This document shows positions 46,796 through 58,742 of a DNA stretch of 64,000 nucleotides, one piece after another (positions within the stretch are counted from its first letter, which is position 1; each line of letters begins with the position of its first letter). The stretch is from Bidens hawaiensis (taxonomy: Eukaryota; Streptophyta; Magnoliopsida; Asterales; Asteraceae). A program made the position numbers and the translations under genes. Below the pieces are notes generated by a model. It was not told where the DNA came from. It searched no databases and saw only the letters and a program-made list of their open reading frames with translations. The stretch lies in the NCBI GenBank assembly GCA_021521415.1, contig JAIQDT010001940.1, positions 124,001 through 188,000 on the forward strand. The letters run 5' to 3'.

Positions 46796-47808
46796 CAGGG
46801 GCGGATCTATTAACACCTCAGGGGTTGCCCGGGTTACCCCTCAAAATTTCTAGCGAAGTGCAAAATTAGTGCCGAAATGTCTTTTTTCTTCTTAGTTTTA
46901 TGTGTATGTTACCCCTGAACAAATATTGGGTTACCCCTACTATGAAAATAGATGACCACATTAGATAGGAAGTTTATCGGAATCTTGTTTTTCCGGCTAA
47001 GGTGATGTTGCAGCGGTCAATTAGGTAGGAGATGAGAGAATAAAGATGTTTATTATTTGTAGGTCCCTTAACTATTTAGTATTTATTAAAAAGGCATGCA
47101 ACAATTTCTTTGTTTACTCATTTTAACGTTGCCTTTTATCGAAAAATGAAAAGGCTGTTAAATACGGAGTATTTATTTGAAAGAAGGTCATTCTTTCACT
47201 TCTTTCCTTGGATTTGTCACATATTACATTTTATTTTGTTTTTATTTCATTTAGGATATATTACTCTTACTTTTATATTTTATTTATTCATTTTCAAATT
47301 AGTACATCAATGTTATGCCAATATCAAATGTAAAAATAATACACTGTGATACAGTTAAAAGCTTTTGGTTTTGACTATCATACCAGCTACATATTTTTTT
47401 TATATTTTATATTGTGCACAAGTATATAATGTAGATAGTATTCCTTGGTTATACACTTATACTATAGTCTATATTAAATCATATATAAAAGATATTTATA
47501 TTTTATCGTATACTTAATTATTGCACTTTTGCTCTTAACTTTAGGCTATGTCGTCTTATTACCCTTTGCGACTGACGTAATATAGTTATGTATTTGTCAT
47601 ATAATCTGTTTTTTTATCTTTTGGTTATGTGACCTGACCCTACCTGATCCGGACGGGCCGAAAAAAATTAAAATATACCGGTATCTAACCAAACTTTTTT
47701 GGTTAATCCGGTACCCAGTTTTTTAGAAAAATAGGATTCATAATCAACCCTAGCCATAGGTTAAAAAAATTGGGTTACCCCTGAAAGATTCTTCTAGATC
47801 CGACACTG
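46796..47808. mobile_element. hAT-type non-autonomous transposon (1013 bp)
   Basis: Ends CAGGGGCGGATCTATT and (right end inverted) CAGTGTCGGATCTAGAA. The element is flanked by a perfect 8-bp duplication TGAAGGAT (46788-46795, 47809-47816). These are hAT hallmarks. Subterminal GGGTTACCCCT motifs occur at both ends. The longest internal frame (about 79 residues at 47110) is not transposase-like. Confidence 0.88.
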
Positions 47809-47951
47809 TGAAGGATTAGGGCATAATTTTGCCAGAAAAATTTGGAGTCCCTGTGTTATGTTGGAAGAAATGGATCAAGCAATCACACAATAGCTAGAAT
47901 ATATTTTAAGAACAAAGCCACAAATAAAACATTTACACAGAACCCCTAAAT

Positions 47952-49074
47952 CTACTACTATAGTTGTTTTTGACTCCAAATCTACTTACTACTAACATTC
48001 AACTTCAAATTATATAGATAACCATCACATCTATCTTGAGTCACAAATTAAACTCTTTTTGATTCGTCATTTATATTTCACGTTTATTCATACTAGCCTT
48101 TATAGTCAAGATACTACTATAGCTTGTTTATAACTCCAACTCTACTTACTAGTAACATTCAACTTCAAACTATATAGATAAACAACACATTTATCTTGAC
48201 TCACAAATTAAACCCTATTTGATTCGCCTTTTATATTTCACGTTTATTCATACTAGCCTTTATAGTAAAGATACTACTATAGCTTGTTTATGACTCCAAC
48301 TCTACTTACTAGTAACATTCAACTTCAAACTATATAAAAACAACACATTTATCTTGGCTCACAAATTAAACCCTATTTGATTCGCCTTTTATATTTCACG
48401 TTTATTCATACTAGCCTTTATAGTCAAGATACTACTATAGCTTGTTTATGACTCCAACTCTACTTACTAGTAACATTCAACTTCAAACTATATATATAAA
48501 CAACACATTTATATTGACTAACAAATTAAACCGTATTTGATTCGCCTTTTATATTTCACGTTTATTCATACTAGCCTTTATAGTCAAGATACTACTATAG
48601 CTTGTTTATGACTCCAACTCTACTTACTAGTAACATTCAACTTCAAACTATATAGATAAACAACACATTTATCTTGACTCACAAATTAAACCCTATTTGA
48701 TTCGCCTTTTATATTTCATGTTTATTCATACTAGCCTTTATAGTCAAGATACTACTATAGCTTGTTTATGACTCCAAGTCTACTTACTAGTAACATTCAA
48801 CTTCAAACTATATAGATAAACATCACATTTATCCTGACTCACAAATTAAACCCTATTTGATTCGCCTTTTATATTTCACGTTTATTCATACTAGCCTTTA
48901 TAGTCAAGATACTACTATAGCTTGTTTATGACTCCAACTCTACTTACTAGTAACATTCAACTTCAAACTATACAGATAAACATCACATTTATCTTGACTC
49001 ACAAATTAAACCCTTTTTGATTCGTTTTTTATACTTCACGTTTGTTCATACTAACCTTTACAGTCAAGATATAT
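47952..49074. repeat. Seven-copy tandem array, ~160-bp unit
   Basis: ATACTACTATAG occurs at about 47952, 48111, 48271, 48429, 48589, 48749 and 48909, with spacings of 158-160 bp. Each unit contains GACTCCAACTCTACTTACTAG, TTCAACTTCAAACTATA, CACAAATTAAACC and TTTATATTTCACGTTTATTC-type blocks. The inner units are most alike; the outer ones diverge. No coding content. A satellite-like minisatellite. Confidence 0.93.
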
Positions 49075-49552
49075 CCTATAAGTTAATGGATTGATCCTAT
49101 AGAACTAAAAAAGAAAGACATTAGAAAAAGATTCGAAAATTCATTTAACGCCAATTTGTATGACCTTTTTGGACCATTTTACCCCATTTGTTAGAATAAT
49201 AGTTATTGGATGAATTGATTTGATCACAACCTTTTGGACCATATTACCCCAGTTGCTAGACGAATTTTAATATATTACTATTACTTAAATAATATCCTAA
49301 TGTAATTACTTGAAGTTTATAAATTTAAGTTGTTATGCATTTATAGCAAAATTTGAAATTAGACTACAAAAAGCTGGTATAGATTTTGTAAAAGGTTTTG
49401 ATGGTGGATCTTGGGTTCTTAAATTCTTAACAATAAACACATGGTAGTTTTATTATTATCTTTTTAATTTTCAATGGGTTATTATTTTTTGAGACGAATA
49501 TTAGATTATTTAGTTTTTTCCTTTGATAAATTCTTAAGTGTTTTTGAATTGA

Positions 49553-49950
49553 GGTGCCCACACTAGTTTCAACCCAGTTCAGGTTGAAATTGGATATGCT
49601 TGGTCAATAGAAGTAAAACCCACCATATGATCGGTTTTGGTTCGGGTTAAAACTGATTATGTTTGGTCAACAAAAGTAAAAACCACCATATGATCGGTTT
49701 TGGTTCGGGTTAAAACCGGTTTCATGAACAGTTTGTGTAGATATTTTACTAGTTCTTGACCCATTTGGTAGGTTTTTGCTGGTTTCTGATTCGGTTAACC
49801 AGTTTGAAACCGGTTTCGGTAGAGAATTACAAACCGGTTTCAAGCCTATAGTTTCAATTGGTTCCAAACTGGGTTCAATATGATCGGTTTCAAACCGATT
49901 CGGTTTCGGTTAGGTAGATTCGGTTAATTGGTTTTTTTAAACGCCTCTAT
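49553..49950. repeat. CGGTTT-rich TIR-like repeat
   Basis: It begins near GAGGTGCCCACAC and ends near AAACGCCTC. CATATGATCGGTTTTGGTTC occurs twice, 64 bp apart (49624, 49688). GGTTTC/GAAACC motifs are dense. It probably relates to the hAT MITE just downstream. Duplication borders not found. Confidence 0.4.
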
Positions 49951-50081
49951 TTTTTAATAAATATCAACATTATTAAGATGTTATAGAACGTTAGTTTTTT
50001 AATGATTTAGTTTTTTTCATCGATTGTTAGTTGATTAAAGTTTAACGAAATATTGGAATTACAAATTGTCAAGACTAGAAC

Positions 50082-50427
50082 TAGAGGTGCACAAATCGGT
50101 TAACCGGTTAACCATTAACTGGTTAATATGTTAACCGTTTTTTTTTCAGGAATTAACCGGTTAGACCGATTTTACGGGTCGGGTAGAACCGGTTTTGACC
50201 GGTTAGAGAAACGGTTTTGACCGGTTAATAACAGGAAAAAACCCGTTTTAATAAAATACTAATTAAAAAATCGGTTAACCGGTTTAAAACCTATTTTGAA
50301 ATCAATAAGACAAACCGTTACTAACCGACGGTTAGGATCGGTTAGTAACCGGTTATGATTGGACCGTTTAGTAACCGGTTGCAAAATCGGGTATAAACCG
50401 GTTAACCGGTGTCTGTGTGCACCTCTA
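50082..50427. mobile_element. hAT MITE, 346 bp, AACCGGTT-rich
   Basis: Inverted ends TAGAGGTGCACAAA / TAGAGGTGCACACA are flanked by a perfect 8-bp duplication ACTAGAAC (50074-50081, 50428-50435). The interior holds many CGGTTAACCGGTT-type motifs in both orientations. No coding capacity. Confidence 0.9.
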
Positions 50428-50435
50428 ACTAGAAC

Positions 50436-52002
50436 ACCATGATACAATGAAATTATCTTTATAGGAGTGCATTAGGAACTTGGAATCCAATTTGCACCCA
50501 TGGCCCAAAACAAATTTGTAGACCAACAACTAAATCCGGCCCATCAAGCTAAACTGCCCAACTCGGGCCGAACCAGGATAGATACACATGCTATGTCGGG
50601 TCTCTCGTCTGCTTTTTTGGTTTAACTTTAGTTTTCAGTCAGGTCCGATCCAATTTACAAATTAACAACCTTTATTTTTAACAGCGTTTTAGCTCCACGG
50701 TAAGCCACTAGGCTTAACAATCACTAATACATGATTTTTTAAGTCTTGAGACGGAATTTTAACCGTCTATTATTAGTTTTACACTCCAAATATTCAAACC
50801 AATGACCACAACAATCCTAATTATTCCCAAATTATTAAATAATTACATTGTGGCATAATTGTAAATCTACATATTTTATTATGTCACCCTAAAGAATAAA
50901 AAAATTTTGTAATTTCTTTACATTTTATTTTTCTTTACATTCTTTACAACTCGTAAACATTAAAACCAATCCTTAGGCCTAGTGGTTGTGTGTTCATGAT
51001 AAATTTTCTTTTTTTGCATTTAACATGAGTTGAAAATTATGAATTTGGTCTAAAAGTAAAAATGTACAAAATCATGGTTGGATATATAACACGATGTAAG
51101 AAGTAAGAACAATACAAAGATTATAGAAAACATGATTTAATATATGTTTTGATGAAAACCCCAATCGGGTCCGACAAGTTACCTATGCAAGCGCATAAAA
51201 CAATGTGTGGACTAGGACATCACGATAGGCATCCACTTAACAATATCCACCCCTACACAAAATTTGCCTGACCATAGAGTAGCGTGTAGACTTTTGAAGT
51301 CTCAATGGCTAGTAATTGGGTACATGTTTAAGACACGATAAGACCTGTTAATCAAAAAAGTGCGGTATATGGTTTTTTTATTTTCTTAAATAATTGAAAT
51401 TAGTAGGCTAGATTTCATCATTTTTCCTTATTGATACACAAAACTTAAAACTGTCTTATAGTCATGACATATAAAGTAATTAAATGAGTCGTATTCATGT
51501 TTGATATTTGTGTTACGCGCGCCGCTTTTTACCTGTTAAGACACGAATTGCCAGCCAGTGATGGGTTTTTTTAGGTGTTCCCAACTTATTCCAGTCTCGT
51601 TCGTTTATTGGATAAACATATATACTATGACACTGTCATTCCATGTTTTAACACTTGGAACAATATAACCTTAATGAGTATGCCCTCAAACCTATCAGAC
51701 AAGTTCATGGTGTCCTTATTGTCCTAGGTGTGCTACCTTAAATTCATACAATGCTGATGATCACAATCCCAGTCATGTCAAGCACATAATCCAACATCCT
51801 ACACATTTTAAAGTGCGAGGATGTGGACAAAAGCATCTAAATTTAGGTAATTTCTTGTTGTAACTTGATTATGCAAACATCTACCAAAAGTTACCAACCA
51901 AACAACAGTTTCTGATCAGAGAAAGACAGAATATGAAGCCAAAAATGTATGAAGTCCAAAATATCAAATTGTATGATTTTTAACATAAACCAGCACAAAC
52001 AC
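50436..52002. other. Gene-free stretch downstream of the PWWP gene
   Basis: No gene recognised. CTTAGGCCTAGTGGTTGTG near 50974 looks like a short SINE-type motif. The last ~300 bp is probably 3' UTR and terminator of the PWWP gene. Confidence 0.4.
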
Positions 52003-53741
52003 TTACTTCAATTCATTGAATTCATGGACAATCTGGTTGCATTCATTAAGCAAAACTAACATCTTCTTGGAAATGTCGATACCACCACCGCCAACATGCA
52101 CATGTGTTCTTTTAGCTTGTTCTTCCCGAAACTTAGCATAAATCTCTTGATAAAGATGCACAATTGTATTGACTGGAGATTCTTCCTGTGGTTTGTTGTG
52201 GCCTAGATTCATGCCAGTTCGAGAAGTTTCGGCCCACGGGCTATAGTTTACTACCCTTTCACTGCTTTCACCTGCATTTCTCTTATTTTGAAAATTGAAA
52301 GCTGAAGGCATGGTGCTTTTCTTTAACAGTTTAGGTACAGAGGAACCGACATCGAATTTTTCTTCAATCACCTGCTTGGGCCACTTCTTCTTAGAGCCAT
52401 GATCTTTAGAAGTATTGGTGATAGAATCTTGATGCTTATTTTTTCTCTCTGACTGCTTTGTTTTTGTAGTATGCAGTTTATTTTTCCAAGGCGCAAAAGA
52501 TTTTTTGTTTTGGTTTTGGAGTTCGCCTTTGGGTTTTTTACGATGTTGACTTTCAGCATGAGAAGGATGATCTGCTAAATATACCATCAAAATGGAAATG
52601 ACTGAATTCTCATAACAATAAAGACATCTAAAAAATGAACCAAAAACCCTTATGTGATCAAAAAGAAGTTGAAACGACAAAGCCAATGTTGTTACAAATC
52701 ATAAAGTTATAGTTCAAATCACTTTAGTTAATAAAGATTCATGTAAACAACTATACTCAATCAAAATAGGAAAGTGAAAACTGCTAATTTACTCAAAGCC
52801 CACATACATAAATGCAAATGTATAACCAATGCAAGTGAAGTAAGATAGCAATCAAGTAAAATAATGCTATCAAACTATTTAGCTACTTCATAACTAAGTT
52901 TAGTATACATACATCATAGATGCATTTAAGTACATCTATCAAAATAAAAAATCTAAACCCTGATAAACGCAATTTCATTCCAAATGCATACTGCAATGAG
53001 GCAAATCAAACAACAATTACCAAAGTGCCTCAAGATAATCAAATATTCAAACATAATACGATTACCTTGATTTAAAACTTTCGTTTGGTTGTCTGTGGCC
53101 ACTGTGGGATCTCCAAGCTTATTAGGATCAACTTGAAACGCTTGGAAATAAGGCTCATCTATCTTTGCATATCTTGTTTTCCTATATGCAAGAGCTCTGG
53201 CTGCTTCCTTTGACTGCTGAAGATCTTGATCAACATCAGTAGAAACCACTGCTAGCTTTTGTACAAATGAAAGCATCTCAACCGGACTGAACTCTTGTCT
53301 AAAGCGTTCAATCTGATTCACTGTATAAATCCCTCCCAATTTATATCCATCAGTATCAACTTCGAGAAAATCCTTCACAGGTGTAGATCTATAATGTGCA
53401 AAAAATTTGCAGGTGCAAGTCAACCCAATAGCAGCTCTGTGGTTGACTTCATGAACAGCCTCATTGACAGCTTTAACAAATAATTGAGAATGACATTGAT
53501 TTGAATACGAACTAAAGTTGGATTCAAAAGGAAGGAGTTCCTTTGGATTTAACCATTTATATGAGTCATCTCCATAGAAAGAAACAAGCACAAAACCTTC
53601 TTTCTTTGCCAGTCGAATCTCCAGGCTTGACAGATCTTCATGGTATATTGTCGCAGGCCACCAAGGGTAGCGATGAACCTTTGCCCATACTAAATCTCCT
53701 GCTTTAAAATGCTTCCCCATTGATCTTTCTTTGATTCTCAT
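52003..53741 (-). CDS. PWWP-domain protein, two exons
   Basis: Exon 1 runs 53741 (ATG, MRIKERSMGKHF) to 53066, intron 53065-52572 (GT...AG, phase 1), exon 2 52571-52003 (TAA). The product is about 414 residues. Near the start is a PWWP domain: AGDLVWAKVHRYPWWPATIY then FVLVSFYGDDSYKWL and LLPFE. The plant-specific extension follows (FVKAVNEAVHEVNHRAAIGL, TCTCKF). PWWP domains read methylated histone tails on chromatin in the nucleus. The Lys/Ser-rich middle of exon 2 is disordered-looking and could hold an NLS; the end is a conserved-looking helix-rich stretch. Upstream of 53741 the frame stays open to a stop near 53930 without another ATG, so the start may be spliced or lie at 53741 or 53720. 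It is shorter than the PWWP proteins I know. Confidence 0.75.
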
Positions 53742-53850
53742 AGATTCAAGTACACCGATCGATCTTTCTTTGATTCTCAAAAATTCAAGTAAGCCGATTG
53801 ATCTTTCTTTGATTCTCAAAGTTTCAGGTAGATCGATCGATCTTTCCAAA
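53715..53850 (-). repeat. 39-bp tandem repeats at the PWWP gene start
   Basis: Four in-frame units encode variants of RSIGLLEFLRIKE (RSIDLPETLRIKE, RSIGLLEFLRIKE, RSIGVLESMRIKE, then RSMGKHF). The nucleotide unit contains TTTGATTCTCA and GATCGATCTTTC on the plus strand. Only the third unit contributes Met codons, so the repeat decides where translation can begin. Confidence 0.8.
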
Positions 53851-53934
53851 CTTTTCTCTTTGCGCACAAGCTCTTCTATGTTTGAGAGTGGTCGGTCTGG
53901 TAGCCTATGTGTGTAACCCTACACGTCCATTTGT

Positions 53935-55505
53935 ACCCGGGAAAACTCCTTTGAAGTCCCATTCCATTTGGATTCTCTTCATTGCAACAATTGCCACGTA
54001 ACATGACCAATCAACAAATGACACGTTGCTATTTGTGCCCAATCACAGAATGACACGTTGTCTATGCGCACGAACAACGAGGTCCGGACAAGATGACGTG
54101 TTCCTCTAGTCTATTACCAAAAATAAACCCTGGATTTTTCAAACTTGGCTTTTACTAGTTTCATCACAAGGCTTTCCAATTTAGTACCACCATCACTAGC
54201 TTTATATTTATTCAAGGCTCCTAACTTACGTTTCCAGCATAAATTCATAGATTTAACTTCTAACATTAATCTGTAATCACGATACAGAGTTGAACCTTCA
54301 TTCCATATCAAGTCATTCCTAAACCACTTAGATAACATATCTACTGAAAGTCTAAAACCAGGCTGATATTACATTTATGACTTATACACTTTATCTTAAT
54401 TTAACAATAGCACAATGCAACAGTCTAATATGACAATTTTGATTAACACTATTCAAAATTTAGTTTTCTCAGTTATATGTTATGAACTTTCTGAACTACG
54501 AAGGAAGCATCAACTGTTGAGGGCAAAAGGTTACACAGTCTCAAATCTTCCACACGTGACCTTCAGACGTCCATGACGGCTAGCCACAACACCGGAATCT
54601 CGACGTTTATGTCCTCCATATTGCTCACGGTAGCTCCGGCGACGATACACAAGGTAGAGGAATCCACTACACGTATGCTTGTTTTGGTACGTATGTTTTA
54701 CGCTCAAACAAAATTGAAGTTGGACCGGCTCTCTCAATCCAAGCTCGACCTTTCGCTTGTATGTATCACCCAAAGAAACAAATTAGTCTTGTTTCACGAG
54801 CCATTTGCTCCGCCTTATTGTACTCCCCTGTTTCACGAATATTATGTCACAAAATTCATTGGTAATTGTTTAGCCCCTTATCTTCAATTTTCAGCTTCAT
54901 GATCTACTCTTCTTGACCTGAGACTATGAAACCTAAATCCTCTCCCACCTCTATTGTAATTCGAGCTTCCCTTTCCTTATCTTCGTTTGTTTGAATCACT
55001 TGTCGTGCTGACGAACCTCTGCAAACTCCTCTTCATCCAAATCATTAAAACTCTATTTCTTTCTCAGACTCGAAGTAACAGTAGATTGGGAACACTATAA
55101 GGCCTCGGTCGCGGTGCCTTACATTATCGTTGGATTTACTAATAAACACAATTCTAATAATATCAGAGTGAATTAAATTTTTGCGGAATAATTAAAAGTC
55201 AACCATATATTACAGAACATCCAAATCTTTTCTCAATCAATACTTAAACTAGTCTCAAACAACACATGAAATAACATAAACTCTTCTTTCCTTCAATGTC
55301 AGATTTTCTTCACACGCCATGTATCCATCTCAAGAGAGCCGTCTCACTGTATTTGCATGCATGCATATTAAAAGTAAGCTACAATGTACACTGAGCGAGT
55401 TCTAGTTAATCAGACAACATACATTACATACACATACTTTCATATACGTATCCAAGGATACACAATATATACGTAACCTTTTTGCCTTTCATCATATGTG
55501 CATTC
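53935..55505. other. Upstream region of the PWWP gene; no certain gene
   Basis: It should include the PWWP gene promoter (ACGTG-containing motifs at 53995-54100). Minus frame 54338-54114 (LYRDYRLMLEVKSMNLCW) and plus frame 54573-54902 look mildly protein-like, but I recognise neither. 55080-55505 appears to be the left half of an older repeat that continues after 57093. Confidence 0.35.
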
Positions 55506-55781
55506 TGATAGAATTTGCACTAATAGTATATTGTAATTGTGGAGGGGGGTTAGTGTAATTAGTAGTTCTATAAATAAGGTATTAGTCTCTAGTGGAGGGG
55601 AGGGAATAGAATTGGTTAGTTGTTAGGCTCATTTCCATGTGCATGAGAAGGGCATAGCCCGGGACCACTTAGGTGGTTAGTTATTTTGTAGATCCTTATG
55701 ATCATCATCTTCTCCATAATAATATTTCAATTCCACCATTGTTGTTCATTTTGAGCTTCGATTTAGTTTCAATTCCTATCA
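55506..55781 (+). repeat. 5' LTR of the short element
   Basis: TGATAGAATTTGCAC ... CAATTCCTATCA. It contains a TATAAATA at about 55571. It differs from the 3' LTR at four bases (for example GGTATTAG versus GGCATTAG). Confidence 0.95.
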
Positions 55782-55782
55782 T

Positions 55783-55796
55783 TGGTCCGACCTACC
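55783..55796 (+). other. Primer-binding site, tRNA-Tyr type
   Basis: TGGTCCGACCT (55783-55793) is the exact complement of the 3' end (AGGTCGGACCA) of plant tRNA-Tyr as I recall it. The match continues with one mismatch to 55796. It starts one base after the LTR. Confidence 0.7.
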
Positions 55797-56068
55797 TCAC
55801 CTCTACTCTCCATTTAATTTCAAAATTTCAGATCTGTGTTCAGATCTCAGATCTCAGATCCGATTACCTCACCAAATCTCTCCATCTATTTTATACCGTC
55901 AATTTCAGTCTAGATCTGTGTTTTCTTTCAGATGTCAGATCCACCTTACGATTCAATTTCAAATCAGATTTCAGATTCAATCTCAGATCCGATTTCGGAT
56001 TCAATCTCAGATCTGATTTCAGATTCAATTTCAGATCCGATTTCATTCCTTCAATTTCAGATTCGATC

Positions 56069-56269
56069 ATGGTGAATCAATCATCTCATTTAGATGCACA
56101 TGAGCAGCAAATTCTCCAATTACAATCTGATGTTACTGAAATTAAATCGACGTTGCTGGTTTTGCAAGAGGATCGGGAGAAACAGAGAGAATTTCAGAAG
56201 TGTTTTCTCGATTGGATGAAACAACATGAGAAGATGTCTATTGCTGGGTCGCCTGGTTTTGGGAGGTGA
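56069..56269 (+). pseudogene. Gag-like N-terminal ORF of the short element
   Basis: The ATG at 56069 gives a 66-residue frame (MVNQSSHLDAHEQQILQL, VTEIKSTLLVLQEDREKQ, FLDWMKQHEKM). It is a helical, Gln/Glu-rich N-terminus like those of plant gypsy gag proteins. It stops at 56269, and fragments continue in other frames to about 56730. The leader (55830-56050) consists of TCAGATTCAATTTCAGATCC-type repeats. Probably a truncated gag; it has no conserved gag core. Confidence 0.5.
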
Positions 56270-56817
56270 TTTCAGTGAGGTAACTCCCTATTTTCGTCCC
56301 AAAGCTATTTCGATACGGATTCTGGTCCCAACTTTGCTTCTGATAGGGATTTGTCTGGTGTCTACCATCTCTAATAACTCAGCTGGAGGCGCTCGTTTCC
56401 AGATCCAAAGAGCGTTTGTGTGGACATGGAAATCTGATGTTACCTAGGGTTAATAGGACTATATCGGAAGATGAACACGGGACGCTGGGCTCAAAAACTA
56501 TGATGGGCGATGGTGTGGAATTGAAATCAGTTGTGGATCTGGTTTATCCAGATCCAGGCCAAGGTATAGAGCAGCAATTGAGGGTGGGGTTGACTTGTTC
56601 ACTTTTGGATTTGTGTGGTATGGGCAAAGCTCCATTTGACAGAGGAAACGTTACATTGTATCATCCTCCTCTCAACGGATCGTGTTCGCGGTTTTCGGTT
56701 ACGTGGCATATCTGGGTCATGCATGGGTAGCCGCGGCCACCAGAAACCGAATCTGGATTTCGGGTCAAGTTTCTGATCAAAGTCTTGGGGACAAGACTTT
56801 TTCGAAGGGGGAAGTAT

Positions 56818-57093
56818 TGATAGAATTTGCACTAATAGTATATTGTAATTGTGGAGGGGGGTTAGTGTAATTAGTAGTTCTATAAATAAGGCATTAGTCT
56901 CTAGTGGAGGGGAGGGAATAGAATTGGTTAGTTGTTAGGCTCATTGCCATGTGCATGAGAAGGGCATAGCCCGGGACCACTTAGGTGGTTAGTTATCTTG
57001 TAGATCCTTGTGATCATCATCTTCTCCATAATAATATTTCAATTCCACCATTGTTGTTCATTTTGAGCTTCGATTTAGTTTCAATTCCTATCA
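56818..57093 (+). repeat. 3' LTR of the short element
   Basis: Same borders and length as the 5' LTR. It follows the polypurine tract ending at 56817. Confidence 0.95.
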
Positions 57094-58510
57094 CATTCAT
57101 ACTTTTATACTTTATTCTTTCAAACATTCCTACTTCCATATTTTTAACTTACCTTCCTTATTTAGTACATACATAATCGTTCTACGTTCTAAAGAGCATT
57201 TCGCCCTACATTCCTCGAAATTGTTAGGGACCGGTGCCCTTCATCCTCGGAGATTATTAGGATCCGGTGCCCTTCATCCTCGGATATTATTAGGGTCTGA
57301 CGCCCTTCTTTTCATTCCATACTATCGCATACCTCGGATATTATTAGGGTTTGGTGCACTTCTTTCCATACATTCATGTATATAGTTCTATATATATCAT
57401 CACATAATCTTAATCTCTTTATATGCATAAAACATTCACCCATCATATACTTACTATATAAGCGAGTGAATTAGCCTATCATAGAGAGCATGCACACAAC
57501 CCCGAAAACATAACAGAGAATATGGGCTAAAAACTCACATGGATCCTGTTCTCTCGGAGTTAATTGTAACACTCCTCCTTAGTTGTGCATGGCTAACTGT
57601 GTAACAATTATAAGTATCAATTAACTATTCCTAACTGGATCGTATTCTAAATAAGTGAAACCCCTAACGAACATGGATTATGAGGCAGCGCCCTTGGCAG
57701 CAGGGTCCTAGGGGCGGTAACTCCTAGATGGGTTCAAGGGACAGAGCCTCTGGCTGGGGTTAAATTTTATTTTCATTAGTAAGACTTCATTAAAAATTCA
57801 TCAAAAAATGCATCTTTAAATGAATCGAGTTTCATTTGAGTCGACTTTCATTTTAATCGAATCGAGTTTTCATTCTAATCGAATCGAGTTTCAATTTTAT
57901 TCGATTCCTTTCATTTCTATTTGATTCGTTTTTTAATCCAAACGAATCGAGTTGCTCAGGAACTCGATTCGAATCTTGTTTTTCATGCCTATCCATTAAT
58001 TTTTTACATCCCGTTATGCCCATTTTACTGATGAAATGAGTTTAGGCCATAACACCTCATTTTTTCCTTTAACTCGGTCCTAACGTCACACGTTCATCGC
58101 GACTCATCCCAAAGAACTTATTTATAACAAAGTTCACGTTTTTCTTACATGGTAAGGTCAAATTTTCCTTAGTACCAAATCTTAAGACAAACAAACACCT
58201 AAATCCTAACCTTTATATCAAGAACGTACCTTTTTGGGTTCCAGTTTGGTTAGGATATGAACCAACACATGGATCTAGAAGTGTTTCTTGTTTGTCTACG
58301 AAAACCAGCTGCAAATCACCCTCTTTTTGCTCGGATTGAGATCCGAGATGAAGGAGAGTGTTTCTGTGTGTTTTTGAGTATTTGGAAGCAAATGTGGAAA
58401 TGAGGGTTTAGGGTTTTAGGAAGGTTTAAGGGTGTTTAAATACCCCAAAGCCCATGAATCTAAGATCTATCACCATCTCTTATTCCATCTTCTATTGTCC
58501 TAGCCACACT
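57094..58510. repeat. Repeat-derived, gene-free region
   Basis: 57205-57370 holds about four units of CCTCGGATATTATTAGGG plus CCGGTGCCCTTCAT. 57808-57970 holds repeated TCGAATCGAGTTTTCATT. The segment appears to continue the repeat interrupted by the short LTR element. No gene recognised. Confidence 0.5.
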
Positions 58511-58511
58511 C

Positions 58512-58512
<1 letters not shown>

Positions 58513-58552
<40 letters not shown>
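58513..58552. repeat. (TTA)n microsatellite
   Basis: Uninterrupted TTA repeats. Confidence 0.95.
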
Positions 58553-58742
58553 TAATTTTCTTTGCTCTCACATTTGGCTACTGTGCTAGACCGACAAATT
58601 TTACAACACATGGTATAAGTCTTTGTTGCAGCAGGTTTATGTCACGTATCTGTTGGTAACTTAACACGCGTGTCTTCATTATTTTCTTCTGTTCTTTACT
58701 ATCTTTCTTTTTCTCTGTGCAACCGAAGGCAACAAGGAAGAA

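Larger units (their letters stand above)
55506..57093 (+). mobile_element. Short non-autonomous LTR retrotransposon (TRIM/LARD class), 1588 bp
   Basis: Two 276-bp LTRs differ at four positions that I can count. A perfect 5-bp duplication CATTC flanks the element (55501-55505, 57094-57098). A primer site follows the first LTR, and a polypurine tract (GAAGGGGGAAGTAT) precedes the second. The 1036-bp interior encodes only a short gag-like N-terminus and no enzymes. The high LTR similarity indicates relatively recent insertion. Confidence 0.95.

Noticed and set aside
47952..49074. CRISPR-like array
   Set aside because: Units of ~160 bp repeat as a whole with no short-repeat/unique-spacer structure, and the DNA is plant nuclear.
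54531..54902. Overlapping frames on both strands as a host gene
   Set aside because: Neither strand shows a recognisable domain or splice-supported extension; noted only as uncertain.
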